Shown in pieces: positions 17,071 through 24,393 of a stretch of 45,164 bases of DNA (the stretch's first letter is position 1; each line of letters starts with the position of its first letter). Source of the stretch: Rhodobacterales bacterium (lineage in GTDB: Bacteria; Pseudomonadota; Alphaproteobacteria; Rhizobiales; Stappiaceae); assembly GCA_008107755.1 (NCBI GenBank), contig VIRH01000081.1, positions 1 to 45,164 of the forward strand, given 5' to 3'. Below the pieces are notes generated by a model that saw only the letters and a list, made by a program, of their open reading frames with translations, did not search any database and was not told the origin of the DNA. Position numbers and translations under genes: made by a program.

Positions 17071-18195
17071 TCAGCCTTCGAGGCCGGAAACGCCCTCGAC
17101 GGACCAATCCCAATTGTAGAGTTCCATCTCCGTCATCTTCTGATCGGCCTCGACACGGACATTTCCATCCTTGTCCTTCAGCTCACCGACGAAGGGCGAC
17201 CAGCCGCCGATGATCTTTTCGCGAACTTCATCGGCAGCCTTGCCGACTTCTTCGGGGACGTTCTGCCCCCAAACATCGCGGTCCACACCGCCGCCCATCG
17301 GCAGCAGCGTCTGGTTGGGCGCCCAGGTACCGGCCAGACGCTTGCCGACCTGATCGACATAGAAGTCCTTGAAGTCGACGATGATGGAAGAGACGTAGGC
17401 ATTCGGGCCGTAGCGGCGGATATCCGTGTTCCACATGGCAGCCCAGACACCGCGGCTTTCGGCGACCTGCAGATAGCCGGCCTCATCCATGATGCCGAAG
17501 AGGAAGTCGCAGCCGTTGTCGATCAGCGCAGTCCCGGCCTGGGTGGCGGCCTGCGGATCGAACCAGGAGTTGATGACGATGGTCTGGACGGTTGCGTCAG
17601 GGTTGACGGTCCGCGCGCCCATCAGGAAGGCGTTGGTGGAGGCATAGACGGACGCGACGGGGAAGGACGCGACATAGCCGAGCTTGCCGGTCTTGGACAG
17701 GTGCCCTGCCGCAACACCCAGAACGTAGGTCGGATACCAGTGGGCCAGATAATACCAGCCGAGGTTCGGCAGGTCCGGATTATGGCCGTTGCACTCCATG
17801 AACGCGACTTCCGGAGCGCGCTTGACCACCTGATGCAGGAAATCGCCGGTTGAGGACGTGTCGAAGATCATGTTCGCGCCTTCCGACACGAACTGCCGAT
17901 ACGTGCGCGTAGCATCAGCCGAATAGGGCACATTCTCGACTTCGAGAATGTTCTTCAGGTTCGGATAGGCTTCCTTGACAGCCAGAAGACCCTGATGGTG
18001 GCTCCAGGTCCAGCCTTCATCCGTGATCGGCCCGACGTGACCGAAACCGATGACGGCGTCTTCTTCGGCGATAGCCGGAAGCGGATCAGCAGCAAAGGCC
18101 GAGGTCAGCATTCCAGACGGCAGCAGCAGCGACGAACCGGCAGCGGCACTCATATTGAGAAAGCCACGCCGGGAAAGATTGCGAATGCTGGTCAT
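17071..18195 (-). CDS. BMP/PnrA-family purine-nucleoside-type substrate-binding protein, Tat-type signal
   Basis: About 374 residues from ATG 18195, preceded by AAAGGGA; an ATG eight codons upstream (18219) lacks such a site. The N-terminus LSRRGFLNMSAAAGSS is a twin-arginine signal, with likely cleavage after TSAFA, so the protein is probably exported folded to the periplasm. The mature part is a Med/BMP fold: VGPITDEGWTWSHHQG near the start, then TRTYRQFVSEGANMIFDTS and YVASFPVASVYASTNAF. BMP proteins bind purine nucleosides in characterised cases. First gene of the ten-gene minus-strand operon, it would set the import specificity of the locus. Confidence 0.92.
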   Translation of the reverse strand: MTSIRNLSRRGFLNMSAAAGSSLLLPSGMLTSAFAADPLPAIAEEDAVIGFGHVGPITDEGWTWSHHQGLLAVKEAYPNLKNILEVENVPYSADATRTYRQFVSEGANMIFDTSSTGDFLHQVVKRAPEVAFMECNGHNPDLPNLGWYYLAHWYPTYVLGVAAGHLSKTGKLGYVASFPVASVYASTNAFLMGARTVNPDATVQTIVINSWFDPQAATQAGTALIDNGCDFLFGIMDEAGYLQVAESRGVWAAMWNTDIRRYGPNAYVSSIIVDFKDFYVDQVGKRLAGTWAPNQTLLPMGGGVDRDVWGQNVPEEVGKAADEVREKIIGGWSPFVGELKDKDGNVRVEADQKMTEMELYNWDWSVEGVSGLEG

Positions 18196-18286
18196 GCTCA
18201 AATTCCCTTTATCTTCCATGCGCCCGAACGGGCCACCAAATGCATAGTTGCCGGCCGCAGCCGATTGTTAGCCTGGGCCTGGGCAT

Positions 18287-18302
18287 AGCACGAACCATGC
18301 CA
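18287..18302 (-). promoter_or_regulatory. Candidate sigma-54 (RpoN) promoter for the transporter/deaminase operon
   Basis: On the minus strand the 16-mer TGGCATGGTTCGTGCT matches the -24/-12 pattern TGGCAC-N5-TTGCW with two departures. The invariant GG and GC are separated by the required 10 bases. It lies about 90 bp upstream of the binding-protein start. Nitrogen-controlled expression would make sense for purine use as a nitrogen source, but a match of this quality can occur by chance. Confidence 0.3.
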
Positions 18303-18503
18303 GATCAGGCATCTGCCGCGCCCAGCGCACCACCTCTTTCGAACGGCGATGCCGCCAACCTCAAAACGACCGCCCCGCAACGCGACAATTCTGCGCAGAT
18401 AGGACTGCCCCTCACCGGTCAAAGCCGTAAAAAAGCAGGTCAGACACTGGCAAAACGCGCCATCAACCCAAGGCTATTGAAGGAGCGTTCCAAATATAAG
18501 GTG

Positions 18504-18583
18504 TTGTGCATAGTGCAAAATTGATGACGATACTGATGCTTTATACGCAACACTTGACACTCTGAAAACATGAGTTCTATCAG
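18504..18583 (+). promoter_or_regulatory. Candidate LysR box and sigma-70 promoter of the divergent operon
   Basis: The region between the divergent operons (18196-18684) carries no gene. It contains TTGTGCATAGTGCAA (18504-18518), a TTG-N9-CAA element of the T-N11-A type bound by LysR regulators. Downstream, TTGACA (18554-18559) is followed 18 bases later by TATCAG (18578-18583), a plausible -35/-10 pair about 100 bp before the first plus-strand gene. The LysR gene at 22146 is the natural candidate regulator. All three elements are predictions by eye. Confidence 0.35.
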
Positions 18584-18684
18584 TGGTTCAGCAAAGATTT
18601 GCTCACCAATAAAGCCTGCCGTTTATTTGAACACATGCATAAACAAAAGGCACGACGAAACAGGTATCAGAGAGGTTTCGGAAC

Positions 18685-18966
18685 GTGAAACGCGAGAGCG
18701 TCATCTTCACCTTCAGCGGCCAGTTCGTCGTCGACAGCTTTCTGGCCTTTGCCCGCCACAGAGCGGCGCGACTGGACATGCCGCTTGCGATCCTGTCCAG
18801 CGACGAAACGGCCATTTCTCTGGCGGTCGAAGGTCAGGTCGACCTTGTCGACGCCTTCGAGATGGCCTGCAGCCTCGGACCACATGACTGCATCGTGCTG
18901 GAGGCCGAAAGCTCCACTGCCACACCTGAACTGTTCGAACACAGGAACGAGAGGATGAACCAATGA
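18685..18966 (+). CDS. Small acylphosphatase-fold-like protein lacking the catalytic residues
   Basis: 93 residues, and the first gene of the plus-strand operon. The spacing of FTFSGQFVVDSF, AARLDMPLAILSS, AISLAVEGQVDLVDAFEMA and LGPHDCIV resembles an acylphosphatase: beta1, the VQGVGFR loop, the helix ending in LGLxGWVxN, then DGxVxxxxEG, a second helix, and GP. The catalytic Arg of the GFR loop and the catalytic Asn after GWV are both replaced, so ordinary acylphosphatase activity is not expected. Its stop overlaps the start of the Rieske gene (ATGA at 18963), implying a matched amount and perhaps an assembly or binding role for the oxygenase. The fold assignment is my reading of weak similarity; the function is unknown. 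Confidence 0.6.
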   Translation: MKRESVIFTFSGQFVVDSFLAFARHRAARLDMPLAILSSDETAISLAVEGQVDLVDAFEMACSLGPHDCIVLEAESSTATPELFEHRNERMNQ

Positions 18967-19661
18967 ATTTCGAAGGCTGGTACCCGCTTTTGCTTGTCGC
19001 AGACGTGGGGCCGAAGAAGGCCGTCGGCACACGTGTGCAAGGAAAGGAATTCGTTCTCTGGCGCGATAGCCACGGCTCCACACATGTGTGGGAAGACCGC
19101 TGTCCGCACCGAGGCATGAAGATGAGCCTCGGCTTCGTGCGCGGCGATCACATTGCCTGCCTGTATCACGGCTGGGAATACGACCGGGGCGGACAGTGCC
19201 AATACATCCCCGCTCACCCGGACCTCGATGTTCCGCAAACCATCAAGATCCCCCGTTATCCGGTCATTGAGGCAGGCTCCATCGTCTGGGCCTGTTTCCA
19301 GGAGCCGGACAGCGAACTGCCGCCCTTCCTCGAACTGCCCTCCCCGTCATGCGGCTTCAAGAGCATCTTCGCCGATTGCCCGGCCTCCCGCGTGGCCGAA
19401 CTTATCGAGAAAACCCCCTTCAACGGTGTTGCGCCCAAGGTAACAGCCAAGTCGGACCGAGTACTGGAAATCGTGCTGGAAGGCGGCACGCTCACCGCAG
19501 CTGTCCAGGACGTCTGCGAGGGGCACATGGCCATGCACATGTCCTTTGATCGCTTCAAGGCATCGGCCGACCAGATCCCCTACTCGATCTGGGCCGACCA
19601 GCTTCGCCGCGATCTGGAAACAGCCGCCCGTGACATCAAGACTTCAGAGTTCGCAGCATGA
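18963..19661 (+). CDS. Stand-alone Rieske [2Fe-2S] protein without mononuclear iron site
   Basis: 232 residues, against 340-450 for a normal Rieske oxygenase alpha subunit. The N-terminal 120 residues are a full Rieske domain: C47-P-H49-RG and C66-L-Y-H69-GW, separated by 16 residues, then GGQCQYIPAHP. The C-terminal 110 residues contain no N-x2-D-x2-3-H-x4-H motif and no downstream Asp ligand. A short CEGHMAMHM segment at about 174-182 has two His, but the spacing is unlike the family. It is therefore best read as an electron-transfer component, the free equivalent of the extra Rieske domain of NdmD. The gene overlaps its upstream neighbour by ATGA and the downstream GST gene by four bases. 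Likely partners are the Rieske-less subunits at 11117-11971 and 27335-28201. Confidence 0.9.
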   Translation: MNFEGWYPLLLVADVGPKKAVGTRVQGKEFVLWRDSHGSTHVWEDRCPHRGMKMSLGFVRGDHIACLYHGWEYDRGGQCQYIPAHPDLDVPQTIKIPRYPVIEAGSIVWACFQEPDSELPPFLELPSPSCGFKSIFADCPASRVAELIEKTPFNGVAPKVTAKSDRVLEIVLEGGTLTAAVQDVCEGHMAMHMSFDRFKASADQIPYSIWADQLRRDLETAARDIKTSEFAA

Positions 19662-20290
19662 CGACCCCGACCCTCTACAATTATGATCTGGACGAGAACT
19701 GCTACAAGGTGCGCCTGCTGCTGTCCCATCTGGGTATCGAGGCAGAGACCATTGCGGTCGACGTCATGCCGGGCAAGGAGCATCTCTCCCCGCCGATCCT
19801 GGCCATGAGCCCGAAGGGGGCGCTTCCGATCCTGAAGCACGGCAATCTGGTCCTGACCGAAGTGGAAGCCATCCTTGTCTGGCTGGCACGAACGTATGAC
19901 CCGGACAAGAAGCTCCTGCCGGAAGACCCGGACACGCTCGGCCGTGTCATGATGTGGCTGAGTTTCTCGGCACGCACCCTCGACGTTGCCGTTGCAGCAA
20001 GGGCTACCGCGCTGATGGATATGCCCGGAGACATTGAGGCCCTGAGACGCAAAAGCTACGACGCCTTCCGCATCATGGACGATCACCTCACCATCCAGCA
20101 GTTTCGGGGAGAGGCCTTCCTTGCCGGTGGCACCCTTACCGTCGCCGACATCGCCCTGTTCCCGTCCTTCGCTCTCAGCCGCGACTTCAACATCGATCAT
20201 GATGAATTTCCGGCCCTGCGGCGTTGGGCAAACACCCTGCGACTTATTGACGGCTTCATCACGATGCCCGGCATCCCTGATTATCACTAA
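19658..20290 (+). CDS. Glutathione S-transferase-like protein (NdmE-like by context)
   Basis: 210 residues with a GST architecture. There is an N-terminal thioredoxin-like domain ([21 protein letters not shown]; the cis-Pro motif [17 protein letters not shown] in place of the ES motif) and an all-helical C-terminal domain with [13 protein letters not shown]. The start overlaps the Rieske gene stop (ATGA). In Pseudomonas putida CBB5 a GST-like protein, NdmE, is needed for NdmC/NdmD complex formation. The same pairing with Rieske and Rieske-less proteins here suggests a structural subunit rather than detoxification. Whether it binds glutathione is open; C15 lies near the usual active-site position. 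Confidence 0.85.
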   Translation: MTTPTLYNYDLDENCYKVRLLLSHLGIEAETIAVDVMPGKEHLSPPILAMSPKGALPILKHGNLVLTEVEAILVWLARTYDPDKKLLPEDPDTLGRVMMWLSFSARTLDVAVAARATALMDMPGDIEALRRKSYDAFRIMDDHLTIQQFRGEAFLAGGTLTVADIALFPSFALSRDFNIDHDEFPALRRWANTLRLIDGFITMPGIPDYH

Positions 20291-20343
20291 GGCTTTCGCC
20301 TTACAGGTTCCTGACCTCCGTTCCGTCTGAGGGAGCAGCATTC

Positions 20344-22146
20344 ATGGCACGTGTTACCCGGTTCTCTGTCTCCCCGCTGTCGGCCATGACCCGCCGCCTG
20401 GCGGATGTCGCCTCCGGCCGGAGGGAGCCAGATCTGGTCATCACCGGCACCCGCGCGCTGTCGACCTATTCGGAGAGGATCCTGGACAACCGGGAAATCT
20501 GGATCGCGGGCGGGCGCATCGCTGCGATGCATCCGGCCGGAACCTACAAGGGTGGAGCCGCGAAGACCTACGACGCCCGGGGCGCGATCCTAGCGCCCGG
20601 GCTGGTCGACCCGCATATCCACGTCGAATCGTCCATGGTCACCGCCTGCGCCTATGCGGAGGCGGCGCTTCTCAATGGCACGACGACAATCTTCTGCGAC
20701 AGCCACGAGATCGGCAACGTCATGGATGTCGCCGGTGTCGAGGCCATGCTGGAAGATGCCCGCCAGGCACCGCTGTCCATCTTCCTGACAGTCCCGAGCA
20801 CAGTGCCTGCCACCTCCCCCGAGCTTGAGACCGCCGGCGGCGACCTGACGCCGGAAAAGATCGCGAAGCTCTTCGACAGCTGGCCGGAAGCCGTCGCGCT
20901 CGGCGAAAAGATGGATTTCGTACCGGTCGCCATGGGCGATCCGCGCAGCCACGCCATCATCGCCGCTTCCCTGGAACGCGGCCGCCCCGTCTCGGGCCAT
21001 GTCTATGGCCGTGAATTCGTCGCCGCCTATGCTGCCTCCGGCATCACCGATACCCATGAGGCGATCGACCGGGAGATTGCCAATGATCTCCTGGAAGCCG
21101 GGATCTGGCTGTTCCTGCGCGGCGGCCCGCCGACCACGCCCTGGCACAGCCTGCCCGAGGCGATCAAGGTGATCACCGAACTCGGCGCCTCGCACAAGCG
21201 CATCGCGGTTTGCACTGACGACCGCGACGCGGACGATCTTCTGGTCTTCGGCCTGGACTGGGTAACCCGCGAGGCAATAAAGGCCGGCATGACACCCGAG
21301 CAGGCCTGGTCCATGGGATCTCTGCACGGCGCCACCCGCTTTGGGCTGGGCGAGGAAATCGGCGGCCTCGGCGGCGGACGCCGTGCAGATCTCGTCCTGC
21401 TCGATGACGACATGAAGCCGGTCAACACCTGGTATGGCGGCGAGCTTGTGGTGGAAGACCGCAAGGTAACACCGATCCTGGACGAGGCGTTGTCAGCGCC
21501 CTACCGCTATCCCGAAGCCGCCTATTCGACGGTCAAGCTGCCGAAGACGGTCAAGCTGACACCGGATCTGCCAACGAAGAAGGTGCTGGCCCACGCCATT
21601 CGCACGGAACTGCCGGGCATCACCCTGCCCCATGAGAGGATCATATTGGAGCCGGCCAACGACTGGCAGGACCATTTCGACCGTCACGACCTTTGCTTCG
21701 TCTCCGTGGTCGAGCGCCACGGCAAGTCCGCCGGCAATGTAGCGCAAGGCCTTCTGAGCAATTTCAATCTAAAGAAAGGCGCTGTCGCCTCCTCCGTCGG
21801 CCATGACAGCCACAACATCATCATCGCCGGAACCAACGAAGCCGACATGCAGGTCGCGCTCGATGCCATCGCAGAAAAACAGGGCGGCGTCTGCGTCGTC
21901 ATGGACAGCAAGGTCACCGCGATGGTGCCGCTGCCGGTGGCAGGTCTTCTGTCCGACAAGCGGGTGCACGAGGTCGCAGAGGAGGTGAAAGCCCTCAAGA
22001 TTGAATGGCAGAAGGCCGGTTGCACGATCCCCTACATGGGGTTCAACCTGATCCCGCTCTCGGTCATCCCGGAAATCCGCATCACCGACAAGGGTCTGGT
22101 GCTTGTGCCGGAAATGGAAATCGTACCCCTGTTCGAGGACGCCTGA
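20344..22146 (+). CDS. ade: Adenine deaminase
   Basis: 600 residues, matching the two-domain Ade family (EC 3.5.4.2). The amidohydrolase barrel has [14 protein letters not shown] (HxH plus the Ade-specific ESS), [16 protein letters not shown] and CTDDRD. The C-terminal Ade domain includes [28 protein letters not shown] and [14 protein letters not shown] [11 protein letters not shown]. The start has GGGAG eight bases upstream. The reaction is adenine to hypoxanthine plus ammonia. It follows the GST gene after 53 bp and overlaps the LysR start (TGATG). It is the fourth purine-base or nucleoside deaminase in the locus, so a modified adenine may be its real substrate. Confidence 0.93.
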   Translation: MARVTRFSVSPLSAMTRRLADVASGRREPDLVITGTRALSTYSERILDNREIWIAGGRIAAMHPAGTYKGGAAKTYDARGAILAPGLVDPHIHVESSMVTACAYAEAALLNGTTTIFCDSHEIGNVMDVAGVEAMLEDARQAPLSIFLTVPSTVPATSPELETAGGDLTPEKIAKLFDSWPEAVALGEKMDFVPVAMGDPRSHAIIAASLERGRPVSGHVYGREFVAAYAASGITDTHEAIDREIANDLLEAGIWLFLRGGPPTTPWHSLPEAIKVITELGASHKRIAVCTDDRDADDLLVFGLDWVTREAIKAGMTPEQAWSMGSLHGATRFGLGEEIGGLGGGRRADLVLLDDDMKPVNTWYGGELVVEDRKVTPILDEALSAPYRYPEAAYSTVKLPKTVKLTPDLPTKKVLAHAIRTELPGITLPHERIILEPANDWQDHFDRHDLCFVSVVERHGKSAGNVAQGLLSNFNLKKGAVASSVGHDSHNIIIAGTNEADMQVALDAIAEKQGGVCVVMDSKVTAMVPLPVAGLLSDKRVHEVAEEVKALKIEWQKAGCTIPYMGFNLIPLSVIPEIRITDKGLVLVPEMEIVPLFEDA

Positions 22147-23066
22147 TGGATCCGTACCGTCTTGGACTTGTCGCAACCCGCACGCACTATTTCCAGCTCG
22201 TGGCCCGGCTGGGATCGATCCGTCAGGCTTCGAAGGCGCTGAACGTCGCCCCCTCATCGATCAGCCGGGTGATCAAGCAACTGGAGGACGAGCTCGGCAC
22301 GCCGCTTTTCGAGCGGGTGCGCCAGCGCCTCAAGCTGACCAGCGCCGGCGAGCTGCTGCTCTATCATGTGCGCGAAAGCTACGTGGACATGAACCGGGCC
22401 GTCACCGAGATCAATGATCTGAGCGGCCTGAGGCGCGGCACCATCACCGTTGCGACCATCGAAAGCGTCGCCCGCGGCATCCTGCCTGAAGCACTTGCGA
22501 AATTCTGGGACAAACACCCGGAAATCACAGTCGACATCAAGGTGACCAGCTCGCAGGACGTGGCCAATGCGGTCGGTGACGGCAGCTGCGATCTCGGTAT
22601 CGCCTTTGACGTTCGCGTGCCCCGCAATGCCCGCCGGCTCGCCGCTGTGTCGGTGCCGCTCGGTCTTGTCGTGCCGCCGGGCAGCCGGTTTGCCGAGCGC
22701 AAGGAACTCAAGGCTTTCGACATTTCCGGCGAGCGAATCATCCTGTCGGACACCAGCCTGTCCCTATCCATGTCGGTGGAGGAACTGTTCTCCGGCAGCA
22801 TGATCGAATTCTCCCGCCGCTCGCGCACCAATTCCATCGGCCTGATGATCGACCTTGCTCGCCGCGGCATGGGGGCAATCATGCAGACGCGGGTCGGAGT
22901 GGAACAGGAGGTCCGCAATGGCGAACTCATTTTCATCCCCTTGCGCGATCCGAAGCTGCAACCGCGAAGGTTGATGCTGATGTCCCGCGCCAAGCTGGAG
23001 ATCTCCGATGCCGCTTCAGCCTTTGCCGCAAGCCTGAACCGCGCCTTCGAGCAGATGAAGACATGA
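22146..23066 (+). CDS. LysR-family transcriptional regulator
   Basis: 306 residues from ATG 22146, which overlaps the adenine deaminase stop. The frame is open further upstream inside ade, but that extension is not LysR-like. The N-terminal winged helix-turn-helix is clear: LVARLGSIRQASKALNVAPS, SISRVIKQLEDELGTPLF. A periplasmic-binding-like effector domain follows (GTITVATIES, GLVVPPGSRFA, RRSRTNSIGLMIDLARRGMG). As the last gene of the operon it is the obvious candidate controller of both divergent promoters, probably responding to a purine or its breakdown product; this is inference. Confidence 0.92.
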   Translation: MDPYRLGLVATRTHYFQLVARLGSIRQASKALNVAPSSISRVIKQLEDELGTPLFERVRQRLKLTSAGELLLYHVRESYVDMNRAVTEINDLSGLRRGTITVATIESVARGILPEALAKFWDKHPEITVDIKVTSSQDVANAVGDGSCDLGIAFDVRVPRNARRLAAVSVPLGLVVPPGSRFAERKELKAFDISGERIILSDTSLSLSMSVEELFSGSMIEFSRRSRTNSIGLMIDLARRGMGAIMQTRVGVEQEVRNGELIFIPLRDPKLQPRRLMLMSRAKLEISDAASAFAASLNRAFEQMKT

Positions 23067-23106
23067 GGCAGCGCGGCCAACATGGTGCCTCAAACACAAC
23101 AATACG

Positions 23107-23131
23107 ATCCGAAAATATCAGCTATCCGAAA
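23107..23131. repeat. Direct repeat ATCCGAAA in the TPP operon leader
   Basis: The 200-bp gap between lysR and the TPP enzyme carries ATCCGAAA twice (23107-23114 and 23124-23131), 17 bp apart start to start, i.e. between one and a half and two helical turns. It could be a regulator site for the operon starting at 23267. Eight-base words can recur by chance. Confidence 0.25.
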
Positions 23132-23266
23132 CAACTAAGCGTCTCCAGAATAGACCAAGCAGCTGCCTTTGCTCCACTGCAAAAGCAGTCAACCATCTGA
23201 ATTTTATGAAAATTGCCGACAGAGACCGGAACTCCGGACAGGCTGCGGCAACGGAGACACAAACGC

Positions 23267-23767
23267 ATGAAGCAAAGCGCTGTTGATGCGGTGATCAGGG
23301 GACTGAAGCGGGCCGGTGTGAGCATCGTCTGCTACCTGCCTGACTCGCTGTTCAAGGAACTCTATCCCGCCCTTGATGCGGACCCCGATATCCGTACCAT
23401 CCGGGTGACCAACGAGGGTGAAGGTGCCGCCATCTGCGGCGGCGTTTTCCTGTCCGGCAAGCGCGCGGCGCTGATCATGGAAAACTCCGGCCTGAGGGCC
23501 TCCGTCGAGCCGCTGGCCCGCATGGGCCTTGGCGCCGGCATCCCGGTCGTCATGCTGATGAGCTATCGCGGCGACATGGGCGAGAACAACTGGTGGGCCG
23601 TTCCGCACGGCATCACCATGGAGCCGGTGCTAAATGCCCTGCGCGTGCCCTACGTGGTCGAACGCGAGGAAGACAAGATCGAACAGGCAATCTTCGACGC
23701 CTATGAACTTGCCTATTCCAGCTACTACCACACCGCCGTGGCGCTTTCCGGGAGCATCGTGCGATGA
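23267..23767 (+). CDS. TPP-dependent decarboxylase alpha-type subunit (PYR domain)
   Basis: 166 residues from ATG 23267 with GGAG ten bases before it; the frame is open 54 bp further upstream without a good start. The layout is that of the small pyrimidine-binding subunit of two-chain sulfopyruvate/phosphonopyruvate decarboxylases: VCYLPDSLFKELYP, then VTNEGEGAAICGGVFLSGKR, where the Glu should activate the TPP aminopyrimidine, then ALIMENSGLRASVEPL. The next gene overlaps by ATGA and supplies the pyrophosphate-binding domain, so the active enzyme is probably a heteromer. Likely reaction: decarboxylation of a 2-oxo acid to an aldehyde, or carboligation. The substrate is unknown. Confidence 0.85.
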   Translation: MKQSAVDAVIRGLKRAGVSIVCYLPDSLFKELYPALDADPDIRTIRVTNEGEGAAICGGVFLSGKRAALIMENSGLRASVEPLARMGLGAGIPVVMLMSYRGDMGENNWWAVPHGITMEPVLNALRVPYVVEREEDKIEQAIFDAYELAYSSYYHTAVALSGSIVR

Positions 23768-24372
23768 AACGTTTTGACTGCATGACCGCCCTCGCAAAGC
23801 ATCTGAAGGACGAGCTTGTCATCCTGTCTCTCGGCGCCAGCGTCGACGAATGGTACAACGCGGCACCGCACATGCGCGAGGCCAGCCTGTTCCAGCAACA
23901 GCTCGGCTGCGTCACCCCACAGGCCTTTGGGCTTGCGGCAGGACTTCCCGATCGCCGGATCGTCTCGCTCGACACCGACGGCGGCATGATGTTCAACCTC
24001 GGCATTCTGGCGACACTCGGCAACGAGCAGCCGAAGAACCTCTTTGTCGTGGTCTGGGACAACGAGTGCTACCAGTCCATCGGCGGCCCTCCGACCCACA
24101 CGGCCTCCGGCCGCGTCGACATTGCGGCCATCGCCCGAGGTGCCGGCGTCGAAAAGGCGTTCACCGCCCGCACGGTCGAGGAATTCGAAGCCCATTGCAC
24201 CGCCGGTCTTGCTGCCGACGAACCCTATGTCGTCGTCGCCAAGGTTGCCGGCACCGTCCAGCCCGACATCAAGCGCAAGCATTCTGACGGCCGCGAAGAC
24301 AAGTACATCTTCGTCCGTCACGTCGAGGAGACCGAGGGCATCGTCATCATGGGCCCGAGCGAACACAACTAG
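23764..24372 (+). CDS. TPP-dependent decarboxylase beta-type subunit (PP domain)
   Basis: 202 residues. The TPP/Mg-binding segment is DTDGGMMFNLGIL followed about 18 residues later by VVWDNECYQSIGG, the spacing of the GDG-x(20-30)-N motif, with FGLAAGLPDRRIVSLD ahead of it. It resembles the beta chain of sulfopyruvate and phosphonopyruvate decarboxylases. It is translationally coupled to the alpha-type chain, and the GMC oxidoreductase starts 21 bp after its stop. An aldehyde product could be passed to the dehydrogenase at 31942 in the same operon. No sulfonate or phosphonate genes are nearby, so those substrates are not favoured. Confidence 0.87.
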   Translation: MKRFDCMTALAKHLKDELVILSLGASVDEWYNAAPHMREASLFQQQLGCVTPQAFGLAAGLPDRRIVSLDTDGGMMFNLGILATLGNEQPKNLFVVVWDNECYQSIGGPPTHTASGRVDIAAIARGAGVEKAFTARTVEEFEAHCTAGLAADEPYVVVAKVAGTVQPDIKRKHSDGREDKYIFVRHVEETEGIVIMGPSEHN

Positions 24373-24393
24373 GACCACCGGAAAGAGATCGAA

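Noticed and set aside
18196..18684. Purine riboswitch in the divergent leader
   Set aside because: I could not find the conserved three-way-junction core; the dyads present fit a LysR site better.
23267..24372. Sulfopyruvate or phosphonopyruvate decarboxylase as a firm assignment
   Set aside because: Subunit layout fits, but no sulfonate or phosphonate genes are nearby and the family is functionally mixed, so only the TPP-enzyme level is claimed.
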